Notes under the pieces: generated by a model
What the model was told of the DNA's origin: nothing
Seen by the model: the letters and a program-made list of their open reading frames with translations, nothing else
The model's database searches: none
Origin: Cunninghamia lanceolata
Taxonomy: Eukaryota > Streptophyta > Pinopsida > Cupressales > Cupressaceae
Direction of reading: 5' to 3'
Length of the DNA stretch: 64,000 nt
Assembly (NCBI GenBank): GCA_027924645.1
Contig: BSBN01000213.1
Span: 34,598,501 to 34,662,500, forward strand
Translations under genes and position numbers: made by a program
Part shown: positions 35,056 through 46,498 of the stretch, one piece after another
How the letters are laid out: each line of letters starts with the position of its first letter
Numbering within the stretch: position 1 is the first letter of the stretch

Positions 35056-35955
35056 TCAAGATCATCCTTTTTACAACATATTGATGTTAACTCTTTGGGC
35101 TCTTGAGAGACTATCTTGATCTAGTGTAGCTCAAAAGGATTAGGGTGCTTGGCCACTGAAAAGACACCTCCAGTAGCATTCACCTACCCATCTAGATGTG
35201 TTGGCACTATTGGTTCAATCCCACGAGGTAAGGAATACAAAATTTTACTCTTATCACCTTTTCACTAGATGAAATTGAAGAATTTTGGAACATTTTGTTC
35301 CTTGTAACTACAAGAAAATGGATTTGAGTTAGCAAAAATTGAGGTAAGTATTTGTAGGTGGACCCAACATCCACTTGTACATGCAAAAGAGACATTCCTA
35401 GGTACCATAGTTTGAGAGAATAGTTGGTCCAAATTTTAACACATTTTTGGTCTTAGTTATCTAATGTACCTCAGAAGGATCGGGACACTTGGCCACCAAA
35501 AAGAGACCTCCATTAGAATTCACTTGCCTGCCTTGATGTTTTTTCACCATCGGTTCAGTCCCAGGAGATGTTGAATGTAAAATTTCACTCCAAGCACCAT
35601 TTTACTAAACAAAACTAAAGCATTTTGCAACATTCCATTTGTTGCCACCCTGGGCAAATGAATTTGTGTTACAAAAAATGAGGTAGATATTTGTAGGTGG
35701 ACTCGACATCCACTTGTACATGCAAATAAAACATTCCTAGGTGCCATGGTTTGAGAGAACAATTAGTCCATAGTTTGGCACCTTTTTGGTCTTAAGGATC
35801 TTAAGAGACTTTCTCAATCCAATGCATCATAGAAGGATCAGGATGCTTGACCACAAAAAAATACCTGCACTAGAATTTACCCACCCACCTCAATGTGTTG
35901 GCACAGTCGATTCAGTCCCAGGAGGTACAAAATGCAAAATGTCACTCCTAGAAAA
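35056..35955. repeat. Satellite block B, diverged relative of array A
   Basis: About 2.5 units with a period near 360 bp. Markers are CTTGAGAGACTATCTTGATC at about 35101, GGTTCAGTCCCAGGAGATG-type words near 35220, 35555 and 35910, and CATTCCTAGGTRCCATRG near 35392 and 35730. Each unit carries the TTTCACTC..AGCACC variant that array A has only at its right edge, so A and B are two subfamilies of one satellite. Confidence 0.8.
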
Positions 35956-37310
35956 CATATAGAAGTTGAAATGGGAATAAAAGACATGGTAGATGCATAG
36001 AAGGTGAAATGAGGATTTGAAAAGCATGGAAACCATATAGAAGGTGAAATGAGGATATGCAAATCATGCCAAATGTGTTTCTCTCTTCCTCCCTCTCTCT
36101 TTCTCTCCCTAAGTCTCTCTCATCCTCTATTCCTCATTTCCACTTTCTCTCCCTAACTAAACATATAAGAAGGTAAGAAAATAATGTCAAACATACATAA
36201 GATGAAATCAGGATATGTTAGACCTATAGAAGGTTAAATAAGGATAAGAAAATCATGTCAAACATTTAGAAGGTGAAATGAGCATATGCAAAGCATTGAA
36301 ACCATATAGAAGGTGAAATGAGGATAATAAAATCATGCCAAACCTATCTCTCTCTCCCTATGTCTCTCTTTTCCTCTCTCTCTAAGTCTCTCTCATCCTC
36401 TCTTCCTCATTTATGATCTTTCCCTAATTCTCTCTCTCTAACTAAACATATACAAGGTGAGATGAAGGTAATAAAATAATGTCAAACATATAGAAGGTGA
36501 GATGAAGGTAATAAAATAATGTCAAACATATAGAAGGTGAAATGAGGATAAGCAAATCATGTCAAACATGTAAGGGGTGAAATGAGGATATGTAAAGAAT
36601 GGAAACCATATATAAGGTGAAATGAGGATAAGAAAATCATGCCAAACATGTCTCTCTCTCCCTCTTTCCCCAAGTCTCTCTCTCTCTCTCTAACTAAACA
36701 TATATTATCAAACATATAGAAGGTGAAATAAAGGTAAGAAAATAATGTCAAACATATAGAAGATGAAATTAGGATATGCTATACCTATAGAAGGTGAAAT
36801 GAGGATAAGAAAATTGTGCCAAACATGTCTCTCTCTACCTATCTCTCTCTTCCTCTCTCTCTCTCATCCTCTCTTCCTCACTTTCACTCTCTCTCTCTAA
36901 CTAAACATATAATGTCAAACATATAGAATGTGAAATCAAGGTAAGAGAATAATGTCAAACATATAGAAGGTAAAATGACGATATGTTAGACCTATAGAAG
37001 GTGAAATGAGGATAAGAAAATGATGTCAAACATATAGAAGGTGAAATGAGGATGAGAAAAACATTGTAAACATATATAAGGTGGAATGAAAATAATAAAG
37101 TCATGGTAAATGTATAGAAAGTGAAATGAGGATAGGAAAAGCATGGAAACCATATAAACGGTGAAATAAGGATAAGAAAATCATGCCAAACATGTCTCTC
37201 TATCTCTCTTCCTCCCTCCCCGAGTTTCTCTCTCTCCCTCTATGTCTCTCTCTCATTCTCTCTTCCTCACATTCATTATTATCCTAACTCTCGCTCTCCC
37301 TAACTAAAAA
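35956..37310. repeat. About 38-bp minisatellite alternating with CT-rich tracts
   Basis: The unit is roughly CATATAGAAGGTGAAATGAG plus GATAAGAAAATCATGCCAAA. It recurs dozens of times. CT-rich blocks interrupt it at about 36078-36150, 36345-36445, 36645-36695, 36825-36897 and 37193-37302, often after CAAACATGTCTCTCTC. The larger repeat is therefore several 38-bp units plus one CT block. No ORF of meaning is present. The 37311-37634 gap is AT-rich with nothing recognised. Confidence 0.85.
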
Positions 37311-37634
37311 TTGAAAGTTAAACCATAAACATGTGGAATTTAAACAATAAACCATGAACAATGGACCTTACCATTTAACCTTATAGATAAATAACTAAAT
37401 TTAAATTATGGATTATTGGTAATGGTTTTGAAAATTGTGAGTTTATTGTTAGTTTTTAAAGTTTTTCTTTTCTTCAAGAATATAAAATTCTCTAATAATA
37501 ATAGCAACCATGAGAAGATGGAAGCTTGTTTGGCACCACTAACCTACATTAATAACACTATTAGAAATAAATAAAGAAAAGAAAAGAAAAATGTACTCAA
37601 ATCACAAAACATACATTTGTATCACTTCACCAAT

Positions 37635-39602
37635 TCAATCTAATGAGCCATGTAGATCTACTCTATTCCTTATGGTATTGAGTATTGTTTCATGTTCAGA
37701 CTCACAGTCTTTCCACGAGTTCTTATTCAATGGTCTACCCCTATATTTGATCAATTGAACATTCAATGCTACAACAAGGTTAGAATAATAAAAAAAATTC
37801 CTATGTATGCCAAAGTCCTCGAACAACCACACCTTAGACTTCTTCATTGGGTACCTTATAAGCCATGCTCCAATAACAACCATCGATCCTATAGGATACA
37901 CAATGTCTTCTCCATCTATGATAGGGGATAACAATTTCTTTTCACCTCAACACAATGACACAAATAATAATCCATTCCTTTAACATTATATTCATCTATA
38001 ATAATTACATAAACATGCCCTCCATTCAATTGAATAAAAAGGATTAATTCATTAAATGATACAAAATCACTACATCATAATCTAAAATATAATAATCTTC
38101 ATTAATATATCTATAATACCTAGTTCAATTAGATTAGAAATATGGTCAAAGTAAACTAATGATTCTATCTCAATGAGTTTTAATGCTCCTATAAGTTGAT
38201 ACATCTCAACTGGGCTTAAAGTTCTAGCACACAATTCATTGACCCACTATTTTGACTCACACTCATTCCAAGAAAAAATTGTTCATGAGGAACAAAAGCA
38301 CACCATTTGCCTCATCTAAATAGTCCATGAAGCTGCATTTGAGCTTCTAAAAAAGTGAAACTCACTCAATCCTATCACTATACAATAATCTTCATATTTT
38401 TCAATGTTATCTTCTTCTATCAACCGAAAAAATCTATGAATTGTAGACTTACTTTCATTACCTAGACCCATTGTAGAGTTACATCATTCAATGATGGATG
38501 CTACATCTGTCAACTTTGTGGTGTCTTTGTACTTAATCTCTTCTCATGCTAAGGCTATTTTAATACATGCTCCACACCATCATGCTCCCCTTTTCCATGC
38601 CTAGCCTCAGATAAATTCCATATATTCTAAACACCACTCATCATGTGCATCCTACTCAAGAAATAGAACATATATGAATTCTTGAATTGTGATGTACAAT
38701 TATCTAATCATATGATATGTTGACCAAACATGATGTTCTTGCTACTCAAATTACCATATAACATCTAAAAGAAAACTTGCACAAACTCTGTACAATGTGT
38801 ACAATCATCACTAATATAAAATGATACTCCCTAAGGATATTTCTATCTTCCTCTATATTGTTTGGTGCATGAATGAATTCTATATGCACAAATATAGCAA
38901 ATGAGTAGAGTTGTAGTACTATGATTGAACCTCATTCTATGGTTCTAGTGTATATTCTCTGCAAAGTCTACAATTAACACAATAGTATGAAGAGGAAATA
39001 TGTCCTTGCATAACTTGAATTGCGAGTCCAACCATCTAGCTCTATGTGTATGCCTTGCATACTCACACTATCTTTTCTCCAAAAATAGGCATAAATATAG
39101 ATACTAGTTTTTTTTCACTCATCAATTCATATTTTTGTCTCTTTACCATCTTTTAGAGTGTATGTCATTGACTTATATTTTCCAAAATGTACTATTTCAT
39201 TTCCGATCGCATGTGTATTCTCGATGTGTACACAATTTCTTAAATGTTTCAAACCACAACTATCACATATTCCATCCAAACATGATTTCTTATAAAACAA
39301 TTGTTCATCTACTCTTTCACAAAAATGCTTGAAATACAATTTATTATGAATTTAGGTGGAGATTCTATCATACACTCCTACAAAATATCATTAGTATGTA
39401 AATATATATGTATATGTCAAAAATATCACAATGCATAGAAAATTCAATGTGAACTTTACAAGAAGTTGTGCATGTGTGATTTATTTTGACATAAAAAGTT
39501 TTTCCATTTCAAAATACCTTTGACTAATTTTTATTTGAGGATAACTCTCTACAAAATTGAAGGAAAATTGTGTTTGAGTCATATCTAAAAATGCTTTGGA
39601 TG
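37635..39602 (-). pseudogene. Decayed member of a conserved protein family of unknown function
   Basis: On the minus strand, fragments in changing frames line up in an order I recall from a multi-copy family of plant and animal uncharacterised proteins, probably transposon-related. From its N-terminal side they are: KISQRYFEMEKLF (near 39530), SCKVHIEFSMHCDIF (near 39440), YKKSCLDGICDSCGLKHL (about 39245-39300, a Cys cluster), ENTHAIGNEIVHFGKYKSM, then LEP-NEVQS-YYNSTHL near 38920. A GKGEHDG-like motif near 38570 and a C-terminal piece at 37635-37934 (EDIVYPIGSMVVIGAWLIRY) follow. Many stops make it non-functional. The LARD-like element at 39603 cuts its N-terminal end. I do not know its function; a transposase-like role is a guess. 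Confidence 0.5.
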
Positions 39603-42600
39603 TGTTACCCATTTGTGCCTCCTTGACACAAATAGGTAGCCTAGATAATAAGGGGGTTTCTTGATCAAAAATCATAGTTTAAAGGTCTTAGTTTCTTATT
39701 TATAAGTCTTTCCTTAGGTATTTCAAGTCTTTATAAGGTCTCACAAGTCTTAGTAAAGTGTTCAAATATAATAAACATCTTTATTTTGAGTTGTTTTGGT
39801 GTAAGAAATGTTTTGAAGCCTTATCTCTTCTAAAAAAATCACATCCAAGTGGAGTCAATGGTCAAAATAGAAGCTTTGTTGTATCTAAAAAACCTTAATT
39901 TTGTCAAAAACCCATACATATGCTTGGAGGGAGAATTTTTCAAGTTTGAGTTGAAGATTAGAGGTTCAACTCAAAGTATTCTTGGGTTAGGGTTTTGTAG
40001 GTCAAGTTGAGGGTTAGTTTTCCTTGTGTTGAATTTTCCTAACTTCATGGTTCATGCCTCTTTCAGGGTTTTCTTGTATTTTTTAGGTTTCCATCATGGT
40101 AGAAAAATCTTGGCAATGGAGATCTCAGATTAAAGGTTATGAGAACATGAGAGATCAAAGGAAGCAAAGGATATGATGTATTGTTCATGTAGATCTTTGG
40201 ATGCACAACATAAAGAGAGATAAGATAGATCAACTTATGCAAAGTTCACAAGGAACATACATGTCAAGAAGATACAGAACAAGTATGAGAATGTCAACCA
40301 TGGAACCCTAGAAGGAATAGCCTATAAAAGATCTATGTTCGACTATAAAGAATCATCAAAATACAGGTACAAATTTAAAACCCATATAGCATCAATGAAG
40401 CTCGTAGAACAGTGAAATCAGTATAAGAAGTATTGTGATCTTTTTGTCATTGATTCGATAATCAACAAGAATCAAAAGGTAATACAATATAGGATTTTTG
40501 AAATCCTTGAAAGATGATGTAGTTTATGTATGGGGTACTCACTGTACAAAGGGAGACAAGGGTCTGATTAGATAGAGCTCTGTATTCAAAGATCATGGAT
40601 AGTAAGGAGTTAAAACTAACAAGGATAAAGGTCTACAAAGTTACATCTAAGGGTTTATAAGACCAACACCAAGACATTTTCCTACTCAGAGGACTATCAC
40701 TATTCATTCCATTCACAAAGCTATGTAATATCATTTTCATATCCTGCAAGAATGCTAAGGAGTCATAAAAGGCAGTGAAAAATGTAGAGATACATAGTCA
40801 AGAAAGAGAGAGATTGTCTGAGGCAGTCTCCATGTAGAAGACAGTGCATGGAAGTGGTAAAGTGGACAGTGAAGACACAAGGCATACATGGTTTATGAAG
40901 CCAAATGAAGGAGGCCTAGAATAATATACAGAGATACAAGATAGAGTATGAATTGCAAGGTTTGATAATGATCTATGGAAAAAAGAGACCTAAATATATA
41001 ACAATGGGCAAAGATTTATAAGCATGGAATGATAGAATACTATCAAAAGATGTGTAGAATGCATATGAAGAAGTCTATAACAAGAAAAGTCCCCACTATA
41101 TTCTACTCTGATCAAAGAACCTATGATCTATTTTTTTGAATGGAGTAAACTTAATGCAGACACCTGACTATGGAGGTTGTGCTCTGTCAAAGAAGGAGAC
41201 ATTGTTGATAGTTTACATTCACTACCCATTCAAAAGAAGCATGAAGATACTTCTCAAGGTAAGGTGTAGTTACCTTAACCCCAATCAAGAGTACTTGAAG
41301 CTCTGTCAATAATCTAGGGTTGTATCATTGTTTTCATATCCTCTAATAACCTTAGGGCATGTAAGGAAACCCTCTAACATCTGCTAGGAAGTGTGATAAA
41401 TGAATACAGGGTATAAGATGTTGTGTTAATACAGAGTAGTTTGATAAATGAATATTGCCCCTAAAGACCTAACTGTCCATAGAGGAGAGAGTCTAATAGA
41501 AGATACACATTTGTGGCTCCATCTCAAGGTCTGTCAAAAGTAAGTGAAGTCTTTTCTAGGTCTACAGAAGATGGAAGAATATTGTCACTGATTCCCATGG
41601 AGTTTGTCACTTTTGTAAGGATTATAGAACATTATAAACCCTATCAGGGTTGGTTGGGAAGAAAACCATGAAAATCATCAAAGGAAGAATGTTGTCTCAT
41701 AGTCTAGAGCCCAGTTTAAGCAGTATAAGGCATGTTTGACATCTAAAGAGACTGTGAAGGTGTTAAGACATCTATTTGAGACTCTATAGAAACCTAACAT
41801 AAACATGGTACTTGGTATGATCTCCTAAGAGATTCAGTGAGCTCTAGGATGTCTGTCAAGAGCATGATGTAGTGTAGGAGGGAGTGAAATTGAAACTAGT
41901 GGAAGAAAAACAATGATCAAATAGTGACATTGATAGAGCCTGATGGTCATCGGTAGGACATTGACAAGAGTAGTTTAGAAGCCAAAACAGTTGACAGGGT
42001 CTCAAAAGCATTGAAGACATTGACAAGATGTTGAAATATATTGATGGAACATTGATAAGGTATTGTCACAGTAAGAATGACTTAAAAGAGAGGCCATGAG
42101 GCCATCTTCATCAAAGGAAAGACAGGAGTCTTCAGAACTGCCTAGATTTCAACTTTGTTGAATAACATAACATGTTTTTCACCATAAGTGATTAACACAT
42201 CGTGTTTTTCACCATAGGTGAAGAACACACTATGTTTTCAGTCCCGTGAGATCCGTAGAGGAGAAAACATTGCTCCAATGACAAACAATCACTCCAATAA
42301 ATTTTTTAGCTATAAGGAGGCACCAGGGTTCTTGTAGGTGGCTAACATGCAGAGCAGTGACTAAAGAAGCACTAAATAATTATTTAATGAGAAGTTTATG
42401 ACAGTTTGAAACCCTTCCATGCCCTTAAGAGATCAAGTTGAACTCAAACTCAGGAAAATGTCTTACTTGCATGCAAATATCAGTTGGGAGAGATTAAGAC
42501 ACCTAGGAGTAGTTATGATAGTATTTTTGACCACCGTACAAGTATCTAGGAGTCATTTTTGGAGCATGGAAAGGAGAAGCAAGTTGAAAAGTCAAAGACA

Positions 42601-43478
42601 ACTCATCCCTCAATGCCTTGTTGAAGCATTTCAAGGAGGAAAATCAGGAAGTTAAGCTCCCAAGCACTCCAAAGGAGGTAGAAAAAGCAAATGAAAGCAT
42701 GCAAACTGGGAGTTAGGTCCTAGATTCCCTCTTAAGACAAAAGGGACACCTAGGGAGTTAGTTTTTCAATTTTTTCAAGTTTTGATACCTAGCATTGTAC
42801 CTTAGCTTTTAGAGATAGATAGCATTGTAATGCCTTTTTTCATGAAAAAATAAAAGATTCCAGATTTGTACTAAGATATTGTACCTTTTGATCAGCAATA
42901 AAGATAAATTTTACCTCCTCAAGAGTTGTATACTATGTAAGATTGCAAAATAGTTGATGTTTTCTTGTGATATTATTATTTGTCCTTGAATTCTAGTCCC
43001 ATTTTTATTACCTCTATACAAAAAAACATGTTGATGTGCAGGTCATAGTTTGGGAACTAAGTGTATGCAAGTTTTAGGTGTGAAAACTACTGGACTTTCC
43101 TTCTAAATGTAGTCATAAACTCAAAATTCCTTTCTATGAAACACTTATGCCTGAAAATATGTCAAAAATCATGAGTTGTGTATGCTATAAGTCAAAATGT
43201 TGATCATATTATGTATGTCAAATAGTAGTACAGTCATAAATATTTGGTGTATCACCACACTTGCAAGTTTAAATTCAGTTTATGTTTATTTCTCTCTTTT
43301 CCTAGCAAACAAAATAGTAGTTTAGAGTCATTTTTAAGTGACCCAACAAGGGAACCATTACCTCTTTGGAGGTTCATTTCAGTCATAGGTCACCCACAAC
43401 CTTGAATTGATCCTATTGTATCAGTTGGGTGAAGAAGCCTAAAGATCTTCTTCAAGGGTGCAACTCAAAGTGATAACA
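39603..43478 (+). repeat. 5' LTR of the LARD-like element, about 3.9 kb
   Basis: It starts TGTTACCC and ends GATAACA. The first 1.1 kb match 62875-64000. No long ORF is present; the small frames here are noise. A TATAAAA at 40323 is changed in the other LTR, so its role is doubtful. Confidence 0.72.
42163..42240. repeat. About 33-bp tandem repeat in the LARD-like LTR, three units
   Basis: ACATGTTTTTCACCATAAGTG, CGTGTTTTTCACCATAGGTG and a diverged third unit follow one another. Confidence 0.6.
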
Positions 43479-43483
43479 GTTTT

Positions 43484-43500
43484 TGGCACACTCGGTGGGA
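43484..43500 (+). other. Primer binding site of the LARD-like element
   Basis: TGGCACACTCGGTGGGA begins five bases after the LTR end. It resembles the TGGCACGCCCGGTGGGA PBS I recall from plant gypsy elements, which hints that a gypsy element is the autonomous partner. Confidence 0.55.
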
Positions 43501-43506
43501 GAACTC

Positions 43507-45162
43507 TATTAGAACATAAGCAATCTACTGAGAGGGGGTGAATCAGCAGATCAATAAAACTTAAAAACTTCAAGCCTCTAGAATGCAGATCAAATTAACT
43601 TTTAGTGCAATAATATCAACAACAAGAAAGCATGCACACATGAACACCAGATATACATGGAAAACCCAATATGGGAAAAACCATGGTGAGAAAATGATGC
43701 TAGGATCTACCATCCTAATCCAGCCTCACAAATGAAACCATTGATTACAATGTTTAAGAGCACCAACTCTAAGGAGTCACCAAACCCCTGATTTAAGAGC
43801 ACCAACTCTAAGGAGACTACAATCCCCTGATCTGAGAACCAACTCAGTCCACATGAGGCACCCCTCAAATGCATCTATTCATATCATCTACAGTCTTCTC
43901 CTCTCACTGTACTCATGCAGATTCTCTTTGAACTAAATTCTTCTCACACACTCATCAATCCATCTCTTACACATACATAATTTTTGCACACAGAACTCTA
44001 TACATGCACATACATTCTACACACATGTATATTTAGCCTATTACAAGTGCTCTTATATATCCATCTATTTTTGCATATACTTGCACATCTGCGTGTCCAC
44101 ACTCTAGTCATTTTGCATATTAAAGACTAGTTTTTCTGCATTTTCACTTTTTACATGTCCAGAGAAACAACTCTGCATGTAGCTTTGTGCATGAATTAAA
44201 TCTACTTTATTGTTGTTACAGTCATAGTTCTATTAATATCGTAGCGCATGCAAAAAATCCATCTTTTCTAGTATTTACACTGTCATCACCATGCATCCTC
44301 TATCAATCTTTAACCACTAATTAAGCATCCAGGTTTCGCGCAAAAAATATAGCCATTAAAACATTTTGTTTATTTCATTATCTTCTTCTATTAGCAATTT
44401 TATCATCTCTCGAACCATCACCTTTTAATCCTTTATTGAAGATTTTCACTTTCTTCAAACTTCAGTCTCTTACTCATTTATCGACGAAAATCATATTTTT
44501 GAACTATGACTTATGTCTTCTTTATTGGTGAAATTTGTCTTTTGCGAACCTCTGCCTTTGAATCTTTTATTGGTGAAAATCATATTTTACAAACTCTCCT
44601 TTTATCTCCTTTTGTCTCTATCAGCAAATGTTCCAAATCACGAACTTTGCTTTTATCACCTTTTGCTTCTATCGACAAAGTCATCCAATGGTGAACCTCA
44701 TTGTTAGCAAACAAAAGCCCTTCGCAAACTAAACTTCTTCCTGATGTCTTTCTAACAACCTTTCTCTTTATTGGCAAAAGCACCAAACCATGAACTCACT
44801 TTTTGAGCTCTTCTTTCCAACACCTCTTCCTTCTGCACTCACTTTGTTGTCACAGAATTGGCAAATTTCAGAACTTTCAAAATAAATGTTGTGGTCGAGA
44901 CTTAGAATTTTTCCCTCTTCAAAGTCTTCAACAAGAATGATTCTCTTTACTTCTGTTGGTGAATCAACAAAGATCATAACCAGCAAAATTGCCAGTTTTT
45001 GAACCAAACTTTTTGCCGACTAAGAGAAAAACTAATGCCTTAGTATATTTTCTTTCCCTTCTACCTTAGAACCTTTTGCTTCTATGCACTTCTCCTTTTC
45101 TAGAGACACTCTAACAAACTCCTTTGACATCCAACTTTGACATCAATGACATTATATCAACA
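43507..45162 (-). repeat. 3' LTR of the SIRE-type element
   Basis: It is 1,656 bp. In window orientation it starts TATTAGAACATAAG (TG changed to TA) and ends ATATCAACA. It carries CTGAGAGGGGGTGAAT near its end, a motif common in SIRE LTRs. It lacks about 70 bp present in the other LTR near 58960-59030. The plus-strand frames here are not genes. Confidence 0.85.
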
Positions 45163-45174
45163 ATCTCCCCCTTT
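45163..45174 (-). other. Polypurine tract of the SIRE-type element
   Basis: On the minus strand AAAGGGGGAGAT directly precedes the 3' LTR. Confidence 0.8.
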
Positions 45175-45439
45175 GTCATTGATGGCAACACTCATGCAAA
45201 AAACTTGTTCTTAGTGCTACTCTAATCCTTTTGCATTAATTTATCTAGTGCTGCTCATCCTTACTCTTACTCTCCCCCTTTGTCATCAATAGAAAAGGGA
45301 GGTATACAACTTCCTTATTGACAGAAAACTATCATCTATCTACTTGCTCCCTCTGAGAGGTAGTCACTATCCAAAACATGGATAAAAGATATGTCTCGAG
45401 TTGCTCTCCCTGGACAGTTGTCACACCTACACTTCTACT

Positions 45440-46493
45440 TGTGAGAAGAAGGAGCAATAACTCCTAGCTTTCACTTGAGATATTCAAAAGTATCCTTAGA
45501 AAGTTTCTTCATGAAAATGTTTGCAATCTGATCTTGTGTGGGGACATACTCCAACTTTACTTATTGATTTGCATCCTTTTCCCTCAAGAAATGATATTTA
45601 ATGGAGATGTGCATTGTTCTTTAGTGCATCATAGGATTCTTTGAGATATTGATTGCACTTGTATTATCACAAAGAATGGAAATATGATATTTAAACTCTA
45701 CCTTTATATCATTGAGAGTCTTCTTCATCCATAAAACTTGTGTACAACATGAAACAACAACAACATATTCTGCCTCAGTAGTGGATAATGTGATTGAATC
45801 TTGCTTCTTCCTAAGCCAAGATACCAACCTATCACCAAGGAAGAAAGCTCCACCACTGGTGCTTCTCTTGTCATCTATACTTCATGCCCAATTAGCATCT
45901 ATAAATGTTGTCAAAGTAAAATCATTATTTCTGGGGTACCACAATCAATACTCCATAGTACCTTTTAGGTATCTAAAGATTCTCTTCACTACTTGAACAT
46001 GAGATTCCTTAGAAGTAGCTTGAAATCTAGCCACCATGCATACTACTTGCATGATATCTGGTCTAGATGCAGTTAAGTACAGTAAGCTACCTATCATAGA
46101 TCTATACATCGTCTAATCTGTATTAGGTGATTCATCATTCTTGCTCAGCTTGCATCTTATCATATTGGGGGTACTAACAGGCTTAGAGTCTTCCATCTTG
46201 AACTTATTGAGAATTTCCTTTGCATACTTGGTTTGTGATATAAATATACCTTGGTCTAATTATGATATTTGTAAACCAAGAAAGAAAGAAAGTTCTCCAA
46301 GCATGGGCATTTCAAACTCTTTATGCATCAGTTCAGCAAATTCCTTGCACATCATGTCATCGCTACCACCAAAAATGATGTCATCAACATATACAACAAC
46401 AATCAACATGTGCTCACCTTCTGATTTAAAGTACAAATTGCTATCTGCACATCCTTTTCTGAATCCTTGCTGTTGGAAATAATTATCCAGCTT
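45440..46493 (-). pseudogene. pol: SIRE-type RT C-terminal part and RNase H
   Basis: This is the downstream half of the split RT. YVDD is at 46380-46391, followed by IIFGGSDDMMCKEFAELMHK and MLGELSFFLGLQI. RNase H includes VSWLRKKQDSITLSTTEAEYV near 45800, here quoted in part as KKQDSITLSTTEAEY, and ILCDNTSAINISKNPMMH near 45630. The end, KLGVIAPSSHK-like, is near 45440. TAG stops are scattered. From 45175 to 45440 there is no coding sequence, only further CTCCCCCTTTGTCAT-type, PPT-like words. Confidence 0.85.
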
Positions 46494-46498
46494 AGAAT

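Noticed and set aside
37635..39602. Helitron or TIR transposon interpretation of the minus-strand pseudogene
   Set aside because: I saw no CTAG-type 3' end with hairpin, no terminal inverted repeats and no Rep/helicase motif in the part present.
44506..44707. Overlapping short frames in all directions
   Set aside because: They are within the SIRE-type LTR and arise from T/C-rich sequence; the second LTR does not preserve them as proteins.
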